Below, in pieces: positions 33,154 through 41,130 of a stretch of 64,000 bases of DNA. Made by a program: the position numbers and the translations under genes. How positions within the stretch are numbered: the stretch's first letter is position 1; the number at the start of each line of letters is the position of its first letter. The notes below the pieces were generated by a model, which searched no databases, was not told the origin of the DNA, and saw only the letters and a list, made by a program, of their open reading frames with translations. The stretch spans positions 69,308-133,307 of the forward strand of contig CAYMOJ010000002.1 of the NCBI GenBank assembly GCA_964392175.1, read 5' to 3'. Source of the stretch: Firm-04 sp964392175. Its GTDB lineage: Bacteria; Bacillota; Clostridia; Oscillospirales; Ruminococcaceae.

Positions 33154-33188
33154 TGGGATGGCGCACCTACGGTGTGCCATTTGTGTAT

Positions 33189-33259
33189 GCAGGTGTAGTT
33201 TAATGGTAAAACATCAGCTTCCCAAGCTGAGGTCGGGGGTTCGATTCCCCTCACCTGCT
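33189..33259 (+). tRNA. tRNA-Gly, anticodon CCC
   Basis: About 71 bases, CCA not encoded. Acceptor GCAGGTG/CACCTGC; anticodon stem TCAGC/GCTGA with loop TTCCCAA, anticodon CCC; T arm GGGGGTTCGATTCCCC. It follows tRNA-Leu by 35 bases and shares its promoter. Confidence 0.93.
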
Positions 33260-33400
33260 TTCAATTGAAAATGTGCAGGAAACGACGTATCTTCGTAATT
33301 TAACGGATTTGCGTCGCTTTTTATGCTATACCGATCATTGCAAACTGTATTTTCGCAAATTGCTGTTTGCAGCACGAAGCTGAGAGAAACGCAATACAAC

Positions 33401-33436
33401 AGCCGGCAGAGGGAGCTCCCCCTGCTGGCTTTTTTT
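33401..33436 (+). terminator. Terminator of the tRNA operon
   Basis: AGCCGGCAGAGGGAG pairs with CTCCCCCTGCTGGCT (near-perfect 15-bp stem), followed by a T-run. It lies about 140 bases after tRNA-Gly. Confidence 0.9.
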
Positions 33437-33560
33437 ACCCTTATTCTTTTGCAAGTGTGCAAGGATGTGCAAGGAAAATCGCAAACCCCATTTCTTTGAC
33501 TTTCCACACCATGGATTTTGAGGAAGGTGTTTTCTCTTGCGCGCGGCGGCGCTGCCTGAT

Positions 33561-33659
33561 CTTCTCCTAACTTAACCTATCTTATCCTAATCTCTCCTAA
33601 CCTTGGTTGCCATTTGGTTGTCATTTGGTTGTCATCTGGTATACCACTGGTATACCAAT
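33561..33659. repeat. Phased 10-base and 11-base tandem repeats
   Basis: Four 10-base units (33561-33600): CTTCTCCTAA, CTTAACCTAT, CTTATCCTAA, TCTCTCCTAA. After four bases, five 11-base units follow (33605-33659): GGTTGCCATTT, GGTTGTCATTT, GGTTGTCATCT, GGTATACCACT, GGTATACCAAT. The last two contain GGTATACC palindromes. No gene covers this stretch, which lies between the tRNA terminator and the end of the capsule-regulation genes. Confidence 0.75.
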
Positions 33660-33775
33660 AGGACGCTTCACAGTATTACTGAACAAAGCAACAGGATTTA
33701 CGAAATATGCCACCGGAGTGCTTTCGCAATCAATTTTATTTCTCGATTTTTCGGGCTTTGTGCGTATTGCCTTCA

Positions 33776-34441
33776 TCATGATGATCCCATCAAACCATCT
33801 GAATATTCGATGAGTTCTGCTTTTGCATTCCGCTTCAAAGAATCAAAATTTGGTCTTCTGTCCGTCAAATTGTGCGCATCACTTCCAAACACAATCTTTG
33901 TGCCGGAACGAATCAGCTTTTTGACAAATCTGCGCTCACGAAAGCTTGAGAAGGCTTCCACATTTACTTGAAAAATCACATCTGAGTCCAAAATCTCGCA
34001 AATCTGCGATGTTGAATAAACCCCGATATACCGATGAATATGAGCAAGCATCGGCACAATCCCTGCACATCTCAGGTTGTGAATTTCATCGAGTACCCAT
34101 CGTCCATATCCCGAGAAAGGAAGCTCCAGCAGCATGAGCTTGGATCCTTCCATTGCAAGCTGTTCGATTCCGGGAATCTCAGAGCACCCGCACTCTATGG
34201 CGACCTCCGCTCCAAGATGAAATACAAACTCTGTCCTGTGCGATATCTTTGCAAAGGAAGCCGCTCTCTTGTTCAGAAATGCTTCTACCGACTGTTCGCG
34301 GTGCGGATAAAAATGCGGCGTCAGAATCACTCTTCCGACGCCCTGCATTTTCATCAGATTGAGCATTTTCTCTGATATTTCAGGTGTTGCCGCACCGTCA
34401 TCCATGTTTGGAAGGACATGACAATGATAATCAGTCAGCAT
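33776..34441 (-). CDS. Tyrosine phosphatase of the CpsB/PHP family
   Basis: 221 residues. PHP-domain, metal-dependent phosphatase that dephosphorylates a bacterial tyrosine kinase controlling exopolysaccharide chain length. Metal ligands are in DYHCHVLPNMDDG (His6, His8), VILTPHFYP, LGAEVAIECG, PMLAHIHRY and VFGSDAHN. It overlaps the last 11 bases of the kinase gene upstream, so the two are coupled. No polysaccharide synthesis genes are next to it. Confidence 0.9.
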   Translation of the reverse strand: MLTDYHCHVLPNMDDGAATPEISEKMLNLMKMQGVGRVILTPHFYPHREQSVEAFLNKRAASFAKISHRTEFVFHLGAEVAIECGCSEIPGIEQLAMEGSKLMLLELPFSGYGRWVLDEIHNLRCAGIVPMLAHIHRYIGVYSTSQICEILDSDVIFQVNVEAFSSFRERRFVKKLIRSGTKIVFGSDAHNLTDRRPNFDSLKRNAKAELIEYSDGLMGSS

Positions 34442-35897
34442 GCTGCTCCTCTTTCTTCTTCAATTGGTCACTGTAGCTGTAATATTGATACTTCTTATTA
34501 TAGCTGTAATTTCCGTTGCGTTTGTTGTTCACTTCATTGAGCACATAGCCCAGAATCTTTGTATCAGAAGATTGCACCCTGCGCATCAGCTCATCCACAT
34601 CACTGTAGGTTGTTTTTCCGTAATGCGCTACCACGATCATTCCGGAAATGCTTTTGCCAATGGTCAACGGATCGCTGACAATGTTCACCGGCGGCATATC
34701 GATCAAGATGTAATCATATTCTGCCGATGCCTCAGAAAGTAGCTTTTCCATCTGTTCAGAGCCCAGCAATTCCGACGGATTTGGCGGACATGAGCCGGAT
34801 GGGATAATATCCAGATTTGAAATACTGGTTGAATGAATACATTCCGTTTTCTGCTTCATTTTTCCAAGATATTCGGCGATTCCGGCATTATTTTTGATAT
34901 GAAACAGCTTGTGCTGAACAGGCTTTCTCATATCTGCATCGATCAGCAGGACTTTGCTTTCGCTCAGTTGAGAGAAAGCGATGGCGAGATTTGCGACAAC
35001 CGTTGATTTGCCTTCTCCGGGTAACGCGCTTGATACCGCAATGATTTTCTTATCCGATGTTGACAGAGCAAAAATAAGGTTGGTTCGCATTGCTTTATAG
35101 CTTTCCGTAATACGAAACGGAATGTTTTGATCTGTGATGAGATAATGTTCCCGTTCTTTTTGGCGGGATTTTTTGGTGCCTCTCTCTTGAATTTCACCGA
35201 GCAGAGCCAGCTGGTGCTTTTGAGAGATCATTTCAGTTCCCTTGATCGTGTTATCGAAGAGATCCATCACAAAGATGATCAAAATGGCAAGCATCAAACC
35301 CACGGTAGCACCAATTGCCGAATTTTTGAGTATACTTGGTGCTACGGGTGTTTCGTAGATTTTTGCCTGATCAATGGTATTGATGGATCCTACGCCAACC
35401 GCTTTTTCCACATATTCCGGTGCAACTTGCGTCAGGTGATTGCAGATCATAGCAGAAAGCTCTGCATTCGTGGTGGTTGCAACAACTTTTACCGCAGATG
35501 TATCGGTTACGGAACTAATCGTCAGGCATTCTCTGATGGAAGTCGGGTCGATCTTCCCTTCCGCATTGATTGGAAAGCACGCTTTCAGGTTGCCACTTTG
35601 ATATTGCTGTATGAGCATATCTCCCACGGCATTCATCACGGCATCATCCTTCAGCACTTCCATGTAGGTGTTGACAAGCTGCTTAGAATTACTGATGTTG
35701 TTCTGGTTGGCACTATCTTCAGAAATGCCCGTATAGCTTTGCACATACATCGTGATGTGTGAAGAGTATTGCAGTGGCAATACAAATTTGGAAAATGTAA
35801 ATGCGATACCTCCACCAATCACAGTGAGTAAGATTATGAGCCACAGTTTGCGAATCAGAAGCTGCACAATATCTTCGATTGAATACGTTTTTTCCAT
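34431..35897 (-). CDS. Wzz-type chain-length regulator fused to tyrosine kinase (CpsC-CpsD)
   Basis: 488 residues. The N-terminal Wzz part has a membrane span (about 17-37, LWLIILLTVIGGGIAFTFSK) and a second (about 194-215, AIGATVGLMLAILIIFVMDL). The cytoplasmic BY-kinase part has Walker A SSALPGEGKST, Walker A' LLIDADMRKP and Walker B YILIDMPPV. The C terminus holds the Tyr cluster (NYSYNKKYQYYSYSD) that is autophosphorylated and is the target of the phosphatase encoded next. Fusion in one chain is the Gram-negative arrangement; Firmicutes usually have two proteins. Start ATG 35897 follows AAGGAGAGAAAA. Confidence 0.9.
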   Translation of the reverse strand: MEKTYSIEDIVQLLIRKLWLIILLTVIGGGIAFTFSKFVLPLQYSSHITMYVQSYTGISEDSANQNNISNSKQLVNTYMEVLKDDAVMNAVGDMLIQQYQSGNLKACFPINAEGKIDPTSIRECLTISSVTDTSAVKVVATTTNAELSAMICNHLTQVAPEYVEKAVGVGSINTIDQAKIYETPVAPSILKNSAIGATVGLMLAILIIFVMDLFDNTIKGTEMISQKHQLALLGEIQERGTKKSRQKEREHYLITDQNIPFRITESYKAMRTNLIFALSTSDKKIIAVSSALPGEGKSTVVANLAIAFSQLSESKVLLIDADMRKPVQHKLFHIKNNAGIAEYLGKMKQKTECIHSTSISNLDIIPSGSCPPNPSELLGSEQMEKLLSEASAEYDYILIDMPPVNIVSDPLTIGKSISGMIVVAHYGKTTYSDVDELMRRVQSSDTKILGYVLNEVNNKRNGNYSYNKKYQYYSYSDQLKKKEEQHAD

Positions 35898-35939
35898 TTT
35901 TCTCTCCTTAAAGTGCTGTAAGTACTTTTTTGTTAGATG

Positions 35940-37217
35940 CTACCGGTGTGATTCCAGTGCCCAAAGGGCTTTCACCTTGCGAAATTGTAAGCATACCACA
36001 ACACCTGCTATCCCTATTACAAAGAACAGTAAAGCTGCGCCTGAACCTTTTCCGTTACCGAAAAGGAGGGTCAATATCCCATTTGGAACAGTTTTCATCA
36101 GCGGTTCAAAAACATGATCCACAAGAAATCCACCTAGAAAATACCCAACGGGAATTGTGAAAAATTGTAGTGTGTTTCTTACAGAATACACACGCCCCTG
36201 CATTTCCTTCGGGACATTACTACGAAAAACAACATCGTAATTTGCGCTCATAAGGGGAATCGCGATCCAGCCAAGCACCGCGCCGACACACCACATGACC
36301 GTGCCGTTTCCGAATGCGAGAAGGAAGTTTTCCGTACTCATCGACATCAGCAGACAGTTACAGATCACTCTGATGCGGCTTTGGGGTTTGGGGAAAAAGG
36401 TTGCGATTACGCTGCCGAGCAGGGTAGCGACCCCTACGCAGGCATTGACAAGCCCCAGTGCGGTTTCATCAGCCTTTGAAAGAACCATTGCAGGAAGCGC
36501 CGATTCATACATGGAGGCGATCAGGTTGATGGTTGACAAAAACAGAATCAGCCAAAGTATCCCTTGATTGGATTTGAGGTAGATAAAGCCACTTTTTGCC
36601 GTTTGCAGAAGGGTTTCATTGCTTTCGGATTTTTGTTGCACGTTTGGTATTTTGATCAAAAGCAGCAATGCCAAAAACGCGATTGCGAAGGTTGTAAGGT
36701 CAAAGGCAATCACCGATTCAAGCCCTGCAAACGACAGCATTGCTGCCGCAAAAGTCGGTGTTAAAATCGACACAAGCGAATTTGAAAAAGATCGCATTCC
36801 GCTTGTTTTTTGGTAGTGTTCTTCGGGGGTTAACAGTGTAATTGCCACATCAGCGGCCGGCGACTGTATTGTGTTCATCAAACCGTTGAGTGCGTTTATA
36901 ATGTACAAATGCCATACGGCGAGGGCTTCTGTTTTCAGCAGAACGAGCACGGCGATCGTACAAATCGCCGCAAAGCTGTCACAGATCAGCATAACAGCCT
37001 TTTTGTTCCACTTGTCGCTGATCGCGCCTGCGAAAACGCTCATCACCACATACGGCGTGTAGGAGCACACCGTGAGCAGTGCGGTCGTCAGTGCAGAGCC
37101 GCTATCCTGATACAGCCACACGACAAGTGCGAAGTTCGTCATAGCACTCCCCAGTGCAGAAAGCGACTGCGTGAGCCATAAAATGATGAAAAATCGAAGT
37201 CCTTTTAAAGATTTCAT
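35940..37217 (-). CDS. MFS drug exporter, Mef-like
   Basis: 425 residues with 12 predicted membrane spans. The loop between spans 2 and 3 reads GAISDKWNKKAVMLICD, the MFS motif A of the Mef/macrolide-efflux family; the segment MNTIQSPAADVAITLLTPEE is similar to Mef proteins. It probably exports an antibiotic or another hydrophobic compound; the drug is not predictable. Start ATG 37217 follows AAAAGGAGCAAGGTATT. A leader of about 155 bases with a 14-codon peptide and competing hairpins lies upstream, as in drug-inducible resistance genes. Confidence 0.82.
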   Translation of the reverse strand: MKSLKGLRFFIILWLTQSLSALGSAMTNFALVVWLYQDSGSALTTALLTVCSYTPYVVMSVFAGAISDKWNKKAVMLICDSFAAICTIAVLVLLKTEALAVWHLYIINALNGLMNTIQSPAADVAITLLTPEEHYQKTSGMRSFSNSLVSILTPTFAAAMLSFAGLESVIAFDLTTFAIAFLALLLLIKIPNVQQKSESNETLLQTAKSGFIYLKSNQGILWLILFLSTINLIASMYESALPAMVLSKADETALGLVNACVGVATLLGSVIATFFPKPQSRIRVICNCLLMSMSTENFLLAFGNGTVMWCVGAVLGWIAIPLMSANYDVVFRSNVPKEMQGRVYSVRNTLQFFTIPVGYFLGGFLVDHVFEPLMKTVPNGILTLLFGNGKGSGAALLFFVIGIAGVVVCLQFRKVKALWALESHR

Positions 37218-37218
37218 A

Positions 37219-37321
37219 ATACCTTGCTCCTTTTCTGAATGGAATATATATCGACGTATCAGAAATGCAAGGTATGACGGTAAGCGATTCCTCCATGCAA
37301 TCCGTCATTCCTTGCATGGAG
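37219..37321 (-). promoter_or_regulatory. Attenuator-type leader of the MFS exporter with competing stems
   Basis: Three pairings compete in the transcript. Stem 1: CTCCATGCAA with TTGCATGGAG, 10 bp (37291-37300 with 37312-37321). Stem 2: 37302-37317 with 37265-37280, 15 of 16 pairs. Stem 3: ATACCTTGC (37267-37275) with GCAAGGTAT (37219-37227), 9 bp, which covers the bases between the ribosome site and start codon of the exporter. Stems 1 and 2 share one arm, and stems 2 and 3 share another, so they cannot coexist. This is the layout of translational attenuators. Confidence 0.7.
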
Positions 37322-37349
37322 CGTTTACAATACAAAGTCGAAAATCCAT
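37305..37349 (-). CDS. 14-residue leader peptide MDFRLCIVNAPCKE
   Basis: The frame starts at ATG 37349, seven bases after GAGGAG, and ends at TGA 37305, inside the first arm of the competing hairpins. Leader peptides of this size upstream of mef, msr and erm genes stall ribosomes in the presence of a drug and switch the downstream gene on. The sequence does not match one I know. It lies about 22 bases after the expected transcription start. Confidence 0.6.
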   Translation of the reverse strand: MDFRLCIVNAPCKE

Positions 37350-37377
37350 GTACTTTCTCCTCTTTTTTACTTTCTTT

Positions 37378-37406
37378 ATTGTAACATATGTTTTATGGTA
37401 TGTCAA
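37378..37406 (-). promoter_or_regulatory. Promoter of the MFS exporter
   Basis: On the minus strand TTGACA (37401-37406), 17 bases, TACAAT (37378-37383). Confidence 0.85.
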
Positions 37407-37492
37407 GTGCTTATCGCGAATCTTGGCTTTTACGCGGCAAACATTTTGCGATCATAGCGATGGTAGCCCCCACAGAAAAAACTGTTTTCCTC

Positions 37493-37521
37493 TTGCAAAA
37501 CGGAAACAAATCCGCTATAAT
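37493..37521 (+). promoter_or_regulatory. Promoter of the tyrosine recombinase gene
   Basis: TTGCAA (37493-37498), 17 bases, TATAAT (37516-37521); about 31 bases before the ATG. Confidence 0.8.
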
Positions 37522-37552
37522 GAATAGAGAATCCAAGGAAAGGAGCTGTCCT

Positions 37553-38545
37553 ATGAATCTCCACCGTGATGAAAACCCTACATTTCTCAACGATTATCTC
37601 ACCTATCTTGATTTAAACCGCGGACGCTCCCCGCGTACTGTTGCAGAATATCAGCAGGATATCACCCGATTTTTGCGTTGGTTCACTGCTGCCGATGGCA
37701 TCGACCCCGACACCGCAGATATCACGCAAATTCGCCCGCAACAGCTTCGTGAGGTTACTGTTGGCACGCTATATGATTACATCCGATATCTTCGCGATGA
37801 GCGTGGCAATACACCACGTTCGGTGGCGCGCCGAATGAGCGCAGTGCGCAGCTTGTTTCGATATCTCACACGTACAAAGGGTATCCTGGAGCAGGATCCC
37901 TGTCAGAATCTGGAATTGCCCACAGCAAACAAGCCATTGCCGCATTTTCTCACCCTGCGCGAAAGTGAGCGCCTGCTGGAAACCGCCGATACGCGTCCGG
38001 ATTCTCCTGAGACTTTGCGTGATTATTGCATCCTCACACTTTTTTTGAACTGTGGCTTCCGTTTAAGCGAGTTGGTCGGCATGAATGTGGGAGATGTGGA
38101 TTTTTTTGAACGGCAGGTACGCGTATTGGGCAAAGGTAATAAGGAACGGCTTGTATATCTGAATGATGCTTGTCTTTCGGTGTTGCACGACTATATCCAT
38201 TCTCGTGAGAATCCGCCGGAAGAGCCGAAGGCATTGTTTTTAAGCCGGAATCATCGCCGTATCAGCCGACGCCGCGTGCAGCAGATCGTGGAAAACGCGT
38301 TGCAGGCAGCAGGACTTTCCGGCAAGGGGCTTTCCACACATAAGCTTCGCCATACCGCTGCTACGCTGATGTATCAGCACGGTGGAACCGATACCCGTAC
38401 GCTCCGTGATATTTTGGGGCACAAGTCCATCGCTACCACCGAAATCTACACGCATTTGGCAGATGAGCAGCGGCAGGCAGCGATTGATAACAATCCACTG
38501 GCAGGGAAACGCCGTCATGGCGGACATCAGGATGAAGAAGAATAA
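37553..38545 (+). CDS. Tyrosine recombinase, XerC/XerD-like
   Basis: 330 residues. N-terminal SAM-like DNA-binding domain (about 10-115), then the catalytic domain with R170 (CGFRLSELVG), K194 (GKGNKERLV), H263 and R266 (STHKLRHTAAT), H290 (ILGHKSIATT) and nucleophile Y299 (EIYTHL). All catalytic residues are present. Size and sequence fit a housekeeping Xer enzyme resolving chromosome dimers, but a mobile-element role is not excluded because it lies next to a likely acquired exporter. The ATG at 37553 follows AAAGGAGCTGTCCT. Confidence 0.88.
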   Translation: MNLHRDENPTFLNDYLTYLDLNRGRSPRTVAEYQQDITRFLRWFTAADGIDPDTADITQIRPQQLREVTVGTLYDYIRYLRDERGNTPRSVARRMSAVRSLFRYLTRTKGILEQDPCQNLELPTANKPLPHFLTLRESERLLETADTRPDSPETLRDYCILTLFLNCGFRLSELVGMNVGDVDFFERQVRVLGKGNKERLVYLNDACLSVLHDYIHSRENPPEEPKALFLSRNHRRISRRRVQQIVENALQAAGLSGKGLSTHKLRHTAATLMYQHGGTDTRTLRDILGHKSIATTEIYTHLADEQRQAAIDNNPLAGKRRHGGHQDEEE

Positions 38546-38566
38546 CCATTTTACAGGAGGCTTTTT

Positions 38567-38911
38567 ATGGAACGCAAAATGATCATTGGGATGCTGGTGA
38601 GTATTCTTGCCGTAGTTTGTGTGATTTTCTGCGCAAAGCACATGACAGGGGAGCAAACCGCCGTAGACTCCAAGGCAGAACCCTCACCTTCAATCGAAAC
38701 CTCTGCCACTACAACCACTGATTTTTGGGATTACCTCCACGGGCAGACCGAAACCACCACAACGACTGTTGCCACTGATGAAAATGGCGATCCGGTGACA
38801 ACGACTGCAGCCACCGATGAAAATGGTGACCCCATCACCACAGAAACAACCACTACTTCCGCAACGGAATCTACCACAACCACTGCACCGTTTCTGGTGT
38901 TCCCGGGTTGA
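38567..38911 (+). CDS. Small membrane protein with Thr-rich repeats
   Basis: 114 residues. One N-terminal membrane span (about 5-23, MIIGMLVSILAVVCVIFCAK) and an outside region of Thr and repeated ATDENGDPVTTT / ATDENGDPITTE units (about 67-92). Thr-rich linkers of this type are common in secreted proteins of Ruminococcus. No catalytic domain. ATG 38567 follows AGGAGGCTTTTT. It sits between the recombinase gene (21-base gap) and the phosphoesterase gene (18-base gap). Function unknown. Confidence 0.75.
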   Translation: MERKMIIGMLVSILAVVCVIFCAKHMTGEQTAVDSKAEPSPSIETSATTTTDFWDYLHGQTETTTTTVATDENGDPVTTTAATDENGDPITTETTTTSATESTTTTAPFLVFPG

Positions 38912-38929
38912 AAGTGGGGAGGGCGACAG

Positions 38930-39697
38930 TTGAAAATCTTGATGTTTGGGGATGTAGTCGGGCAGATCGGTTGCGATTGTCTTGGACGGAATCTTGCACG
39001 ACTACGACGGGATTACAACGCAGATTTTGTCATCGTGAATGGGGAAAACTCCGCGGATGGCAATGGCATTACGCCACAATCGGCACAGCACTTGTTCGAA
39101 ATGGGCGTAGATGTCATTACGACGGGTAACCATTGCTTTCGCCGCCGTTGTGAATCCATTTACGAAAATCCGCGTATTTTGCGCCCTGCTAATTTTCCCG
39201 AAGGGACGGTGGGCAGCGGTGTGTTTACCGCAGATATGGGTAGAACACAGCTAACTGTCATCAATCTGATGGGCACTGCCTATATGGAGCCATTGGATAA
39301 TCCCTTTACCGTGATGGATATGCTACTCGCGCAGATAGAAAGCAAGATCATTCTGGTGGATTTTCACGCGGAAGCAACTGCTGAGAAACGCGCTATGGGC
39401 TTTTATTTGGCAGGCAGAGTCTCCGCATTGGTGGGAACCCATACGCATGTGCAAACTGCTGACAGTGAACTGCTGGAGGGAACCACAGCGTATATCACTG
39501 ACCTTGGCATGACAGGCCCTATGCGCTCTGTGTTGGGCGTTGTACCGGAGCTTGCCGTGCAAAAGCAGCGGATGCATACACCTGTTACATTTCAAGAAGC
39601 GCAGGGCGATTGCATGATTAACGGCGCGTGTATTACAGTGGAAGACCGCACCGGCAAAGCCACTGATATCACTCCACTGTATTTGCGACGCGTGTAA
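38930..39697 (+). CDS. YmdB-family metallophosphoesterase
   Basis: 255 residues. Family marks are MKILMFGDVVGQIG, IVNGENSADGNGIT, DVITTGNHCFRRR, VDFHAEATAEKRAMG and VGTHTHVQTAD, which supply the dinuclear metal ligands. YmdB in Bacillus is a phosphodiesterase that acts on cyclic nucleotides and influences biofilm and motility decisions. The catalytic set looks complete. The start is TTG 38930 after GGGGAGGGCGACAG. Often found near sporulation genes; here spoVS follows. Confidence 0.9.
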   Translation: MKILMFGDVVGQIGCDCLGRNLARLRRDYNADFVIVNGENSADGNGITPQSAQHLFEMGVDVITTGNHCFRRRCESIYENPRILRPANFPEGTVGSGVFTADMGRTQLTVINLMGTAYMEPLDNPFTVMDMLLAQIESKIILVDFHAEATAEKRAMGFYLAGRVSALVGTHTHVQTADSELLEGTTAYITDLGMTGPMRSVLGVVPELAVQKQRMHTPVTFQEAQGDCMINGACITVEDRTGKATDITPLYLRRV

Positions 39698-39828
39698 AAG
39701 CAGCAGCACAGAAGCTGCGTGGCGTGTAAAACTGCAAATGCTTTTTACAGGGTGTAATCAAGTTTTCGTCGAATTGCACAAATCCAACCCGTATTTCATG
39801 CGGTATTCCACAAAATTTCGGCGGAGAC

Positions 39829-39857
39829 TTGACATTTCCCAACAAATATACTATACT
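39829..39857 (+). promoter_or_regulatory. Promoter of spoVS
   Basis: TTGACA (39829-39834), 17 bases, TATACT (39852-39857). The leader would be about 97 bases. A sigma-H type site was not distinguished. Confidence 0.7.
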
Positions 39858-39960
39858 GTTGGTAGCAGGTATCCCAATGTCGCAGTATCGTATTCCAATA
39901 TGTTTGCAGGTGTAGTTGCAATAACAACCGCAGAATACATCAACGAAAGGAGTTACCCCA

Positions 39961-40221
39961 ATGGAAATTTTGAAAGTATCCGCACATTCTGTTCCCACTT
40001 CTGTGGCAGGTGCCATCGCAGGTGTCATCCGTGAGAATAAGTTGGTGGAGATTCAGGCAGTGGGCGCAGGTGCAACGAATCAGGCAGTGAAATCGATCGC
40101 CGTTGCAAGAGGCTATCTGGCACCCATCGGCGTTGACCTTGTATGTATCCCCGCCTTTACAAGTATTACGATTGACGGCGAGGAGCGTACTGCCATCAAG
40201 CTGATTTGTGAGCCTAGATGA
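39961..40221 (+). CDS. spoVS: Stage V sporulation protein S
   Basis: 86 residues, exact family size. Small Alba-like regulator that affects spore coat formation and septation. Marks are EILKVSAHSVPTSVAGAIAG and VGAGATNQAVKSIAVARGYL; the C-terminal half (CIPAFTSITIDGEERTAIKL) is also conserved. ATG 39961 follows AAAGGAGTTACCCC. It has its own promoter and terminator. Confidence 0.96.
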   Translation: MEILKVSAHSVPTSVAGAIAGVIRENKLVEIQAVGAGATNQAVKSIAVARGYLAPIGVDLVCIPAFTSITIDGEERTAIKLICEPR

Positions 40222-40249
40222 TGCTCGCACCTTCGTGAACAAATTCGAG

Positions 40250-40281
40250 AGCATCCGCTTTGGTTTAGCGGATGCTTTTTC
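40250..40281 (+). terminator. Terminator of spoVS
   Basis: AGCATCCGC (40250-40258) pairs perfectly with GCGGATGCT (40268-40276), followed by TTTTTCG. Confidence 0.9.
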
Positions 40282-40286
40282 GTTTA

Positions 40287-40589
40287 TCATGCTTTTGGCT
40301 CGTGCATACGCTGATTTTCATACTTTCGTTTGGTTGCCATACCACCGCGGATGTGTCGCTCTTGCTTGTTTTTTTCAATGATGGCACGCACTTCATGATA
40401 CAGTCCCGGCTGTAGCGTGGGCAGCCTTGTGGAGATATCTTTGTGTACCGTGGATTTGGATATGCCAAAAACCTTTGCCGTGCTACGCACCGTTGCGCTG
40501 TGTTCCACAATGTATTCTCCTAAACGGATCGCCCGTTCGTTCATGCTACAGTCGTCTGCCTGCGCTGCGGATGTATGCTGCTTGCGCAA
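40287..40589 (-). CDS. spoIIID: Sporulation regulator SpoIIID
   Basis: 100 residues from a TTG at 40589; B. subtilis SpoIIID has 93. A helix-turn-helix regulator of the sigma-E mother-cell regulon. The HTH is STAKVFGISKSTVHKDISTRL and the basic C terminus ERHIRGGMATKRKY is the family's second DNA contact (written in parts under 20). TTG 40589 is eight bases from GAGGAG; a GTG at 40598 is too close to that site, and the ATG at 40544 matches the homologue length but lacks a ribosome site, so the start is uncertain. Confidence 0.92.
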   Translation of the reverse strand: MRKQHTSAAQADDCSMNERAIRLGEYIVEHSATVRSTAKVFGISKSTVHKDISTRLPTLQPGLYHEVRAIIEKNKQERHIRGGMATKRKYENQRMHEPKA

Positions 40590-40740
40590 ATCGTTCACTC
40601 CTCTCGATATGCTATTGGAGAATATGCGTAAAATTGCGGAAAGAGTACATCACAGTAGCGAAAAATTTCTGCACAACCTTGCCGGGATTTGCATATACTG
40701 CCGGTGAGGGCAGCTTTTTGGCGTAAAACGAAAAAAAAGC

Positions 40741-40769
40741 TTGACAAATACATGGGAACATGGTATGAT
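40741..40769 (+). promoter_or_regulatory. Promoter of the lysine-controlled dap operon
   Basis: TTGACA (40741-40746), 17 bases, TATGAT (40764-40769); the transcript would begin at the base of the lysine riboswitch P1 stem. Confidence 0.85.
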
Positions 40770-40776
40770 ATGTGTA

Positions 40777-40956
40777 CGGACAGAGGCGCGGTTGCGATGA
40801 GTCCCGATGGGGTGAGGGTGCCGAACTCGTTTTTTGAAGCCCATCGGAAAAGGCAAAACCGCCGAAGTATATCTCCCGTTCGGCAGGGCGATGTGCTGGT
40901 TGCGTATCCAAACAGGTGCGTAACTGTCACGGCAATGTGCTGTGGAGTGCTGACCG
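40777..40956 (+). promoter_or_regulatory. Lysine riboswitch (L box) aptamer
   Basis: The conserved L-box order is visible: CAGAGGCGCGGTTGC with GAGTC (P2 core), GGCAAAACCGCCGAAGT, GCTGGTTGCGTATCC, GTAACTGTCACGGC and TGGAGTGCTGACC. P1 pairs CGGACAG (40777-40783) with CTGACCG (40950-40956), one mismatch. It lies upstream of asd, dapA and dapB, genes of lysine synthesis, which lysine-bound riboswitches shut off. Confidence 0.85.
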
Positions 40957-41012
40957 GATTCCTGCTGTGATGCACATCAGTACGATGCAGGTACCGTTCA
41001 TATAGCACACAG

Positions 41013-41050
41013 TCCGTCGGGGGGCAAATTTCCCCTTGCGGATTTTTTTG
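41013..41050 (+). terminator. Riboswitch-controlled terminator before asd
   Basis: TCCGTCGGGG pairs with CCCCTTGCGGA (11 bp, one mismatch), followed by seven Ts. It lies 80 bases before asd and is the expression platform of the lysine riboswitch. Confidence 0.85.
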
Positions 41051-41130
41051 TATTTGCGCTACAGGGTGGCTTCTGTCGGATGCCCTTTGCGCGCAAAACC
41101 GAATACTTATGTTAAAGGAGAAAACTTCCA

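Noticed and set aside
37102..37335. 77-codon frame in the exporter leader and N terminus
   Set aside because: It overlaps the hairpin arms and the exporter start in another frame, has no good ribosome site and no protein-like composition; the 14-codon peptide is better supported.
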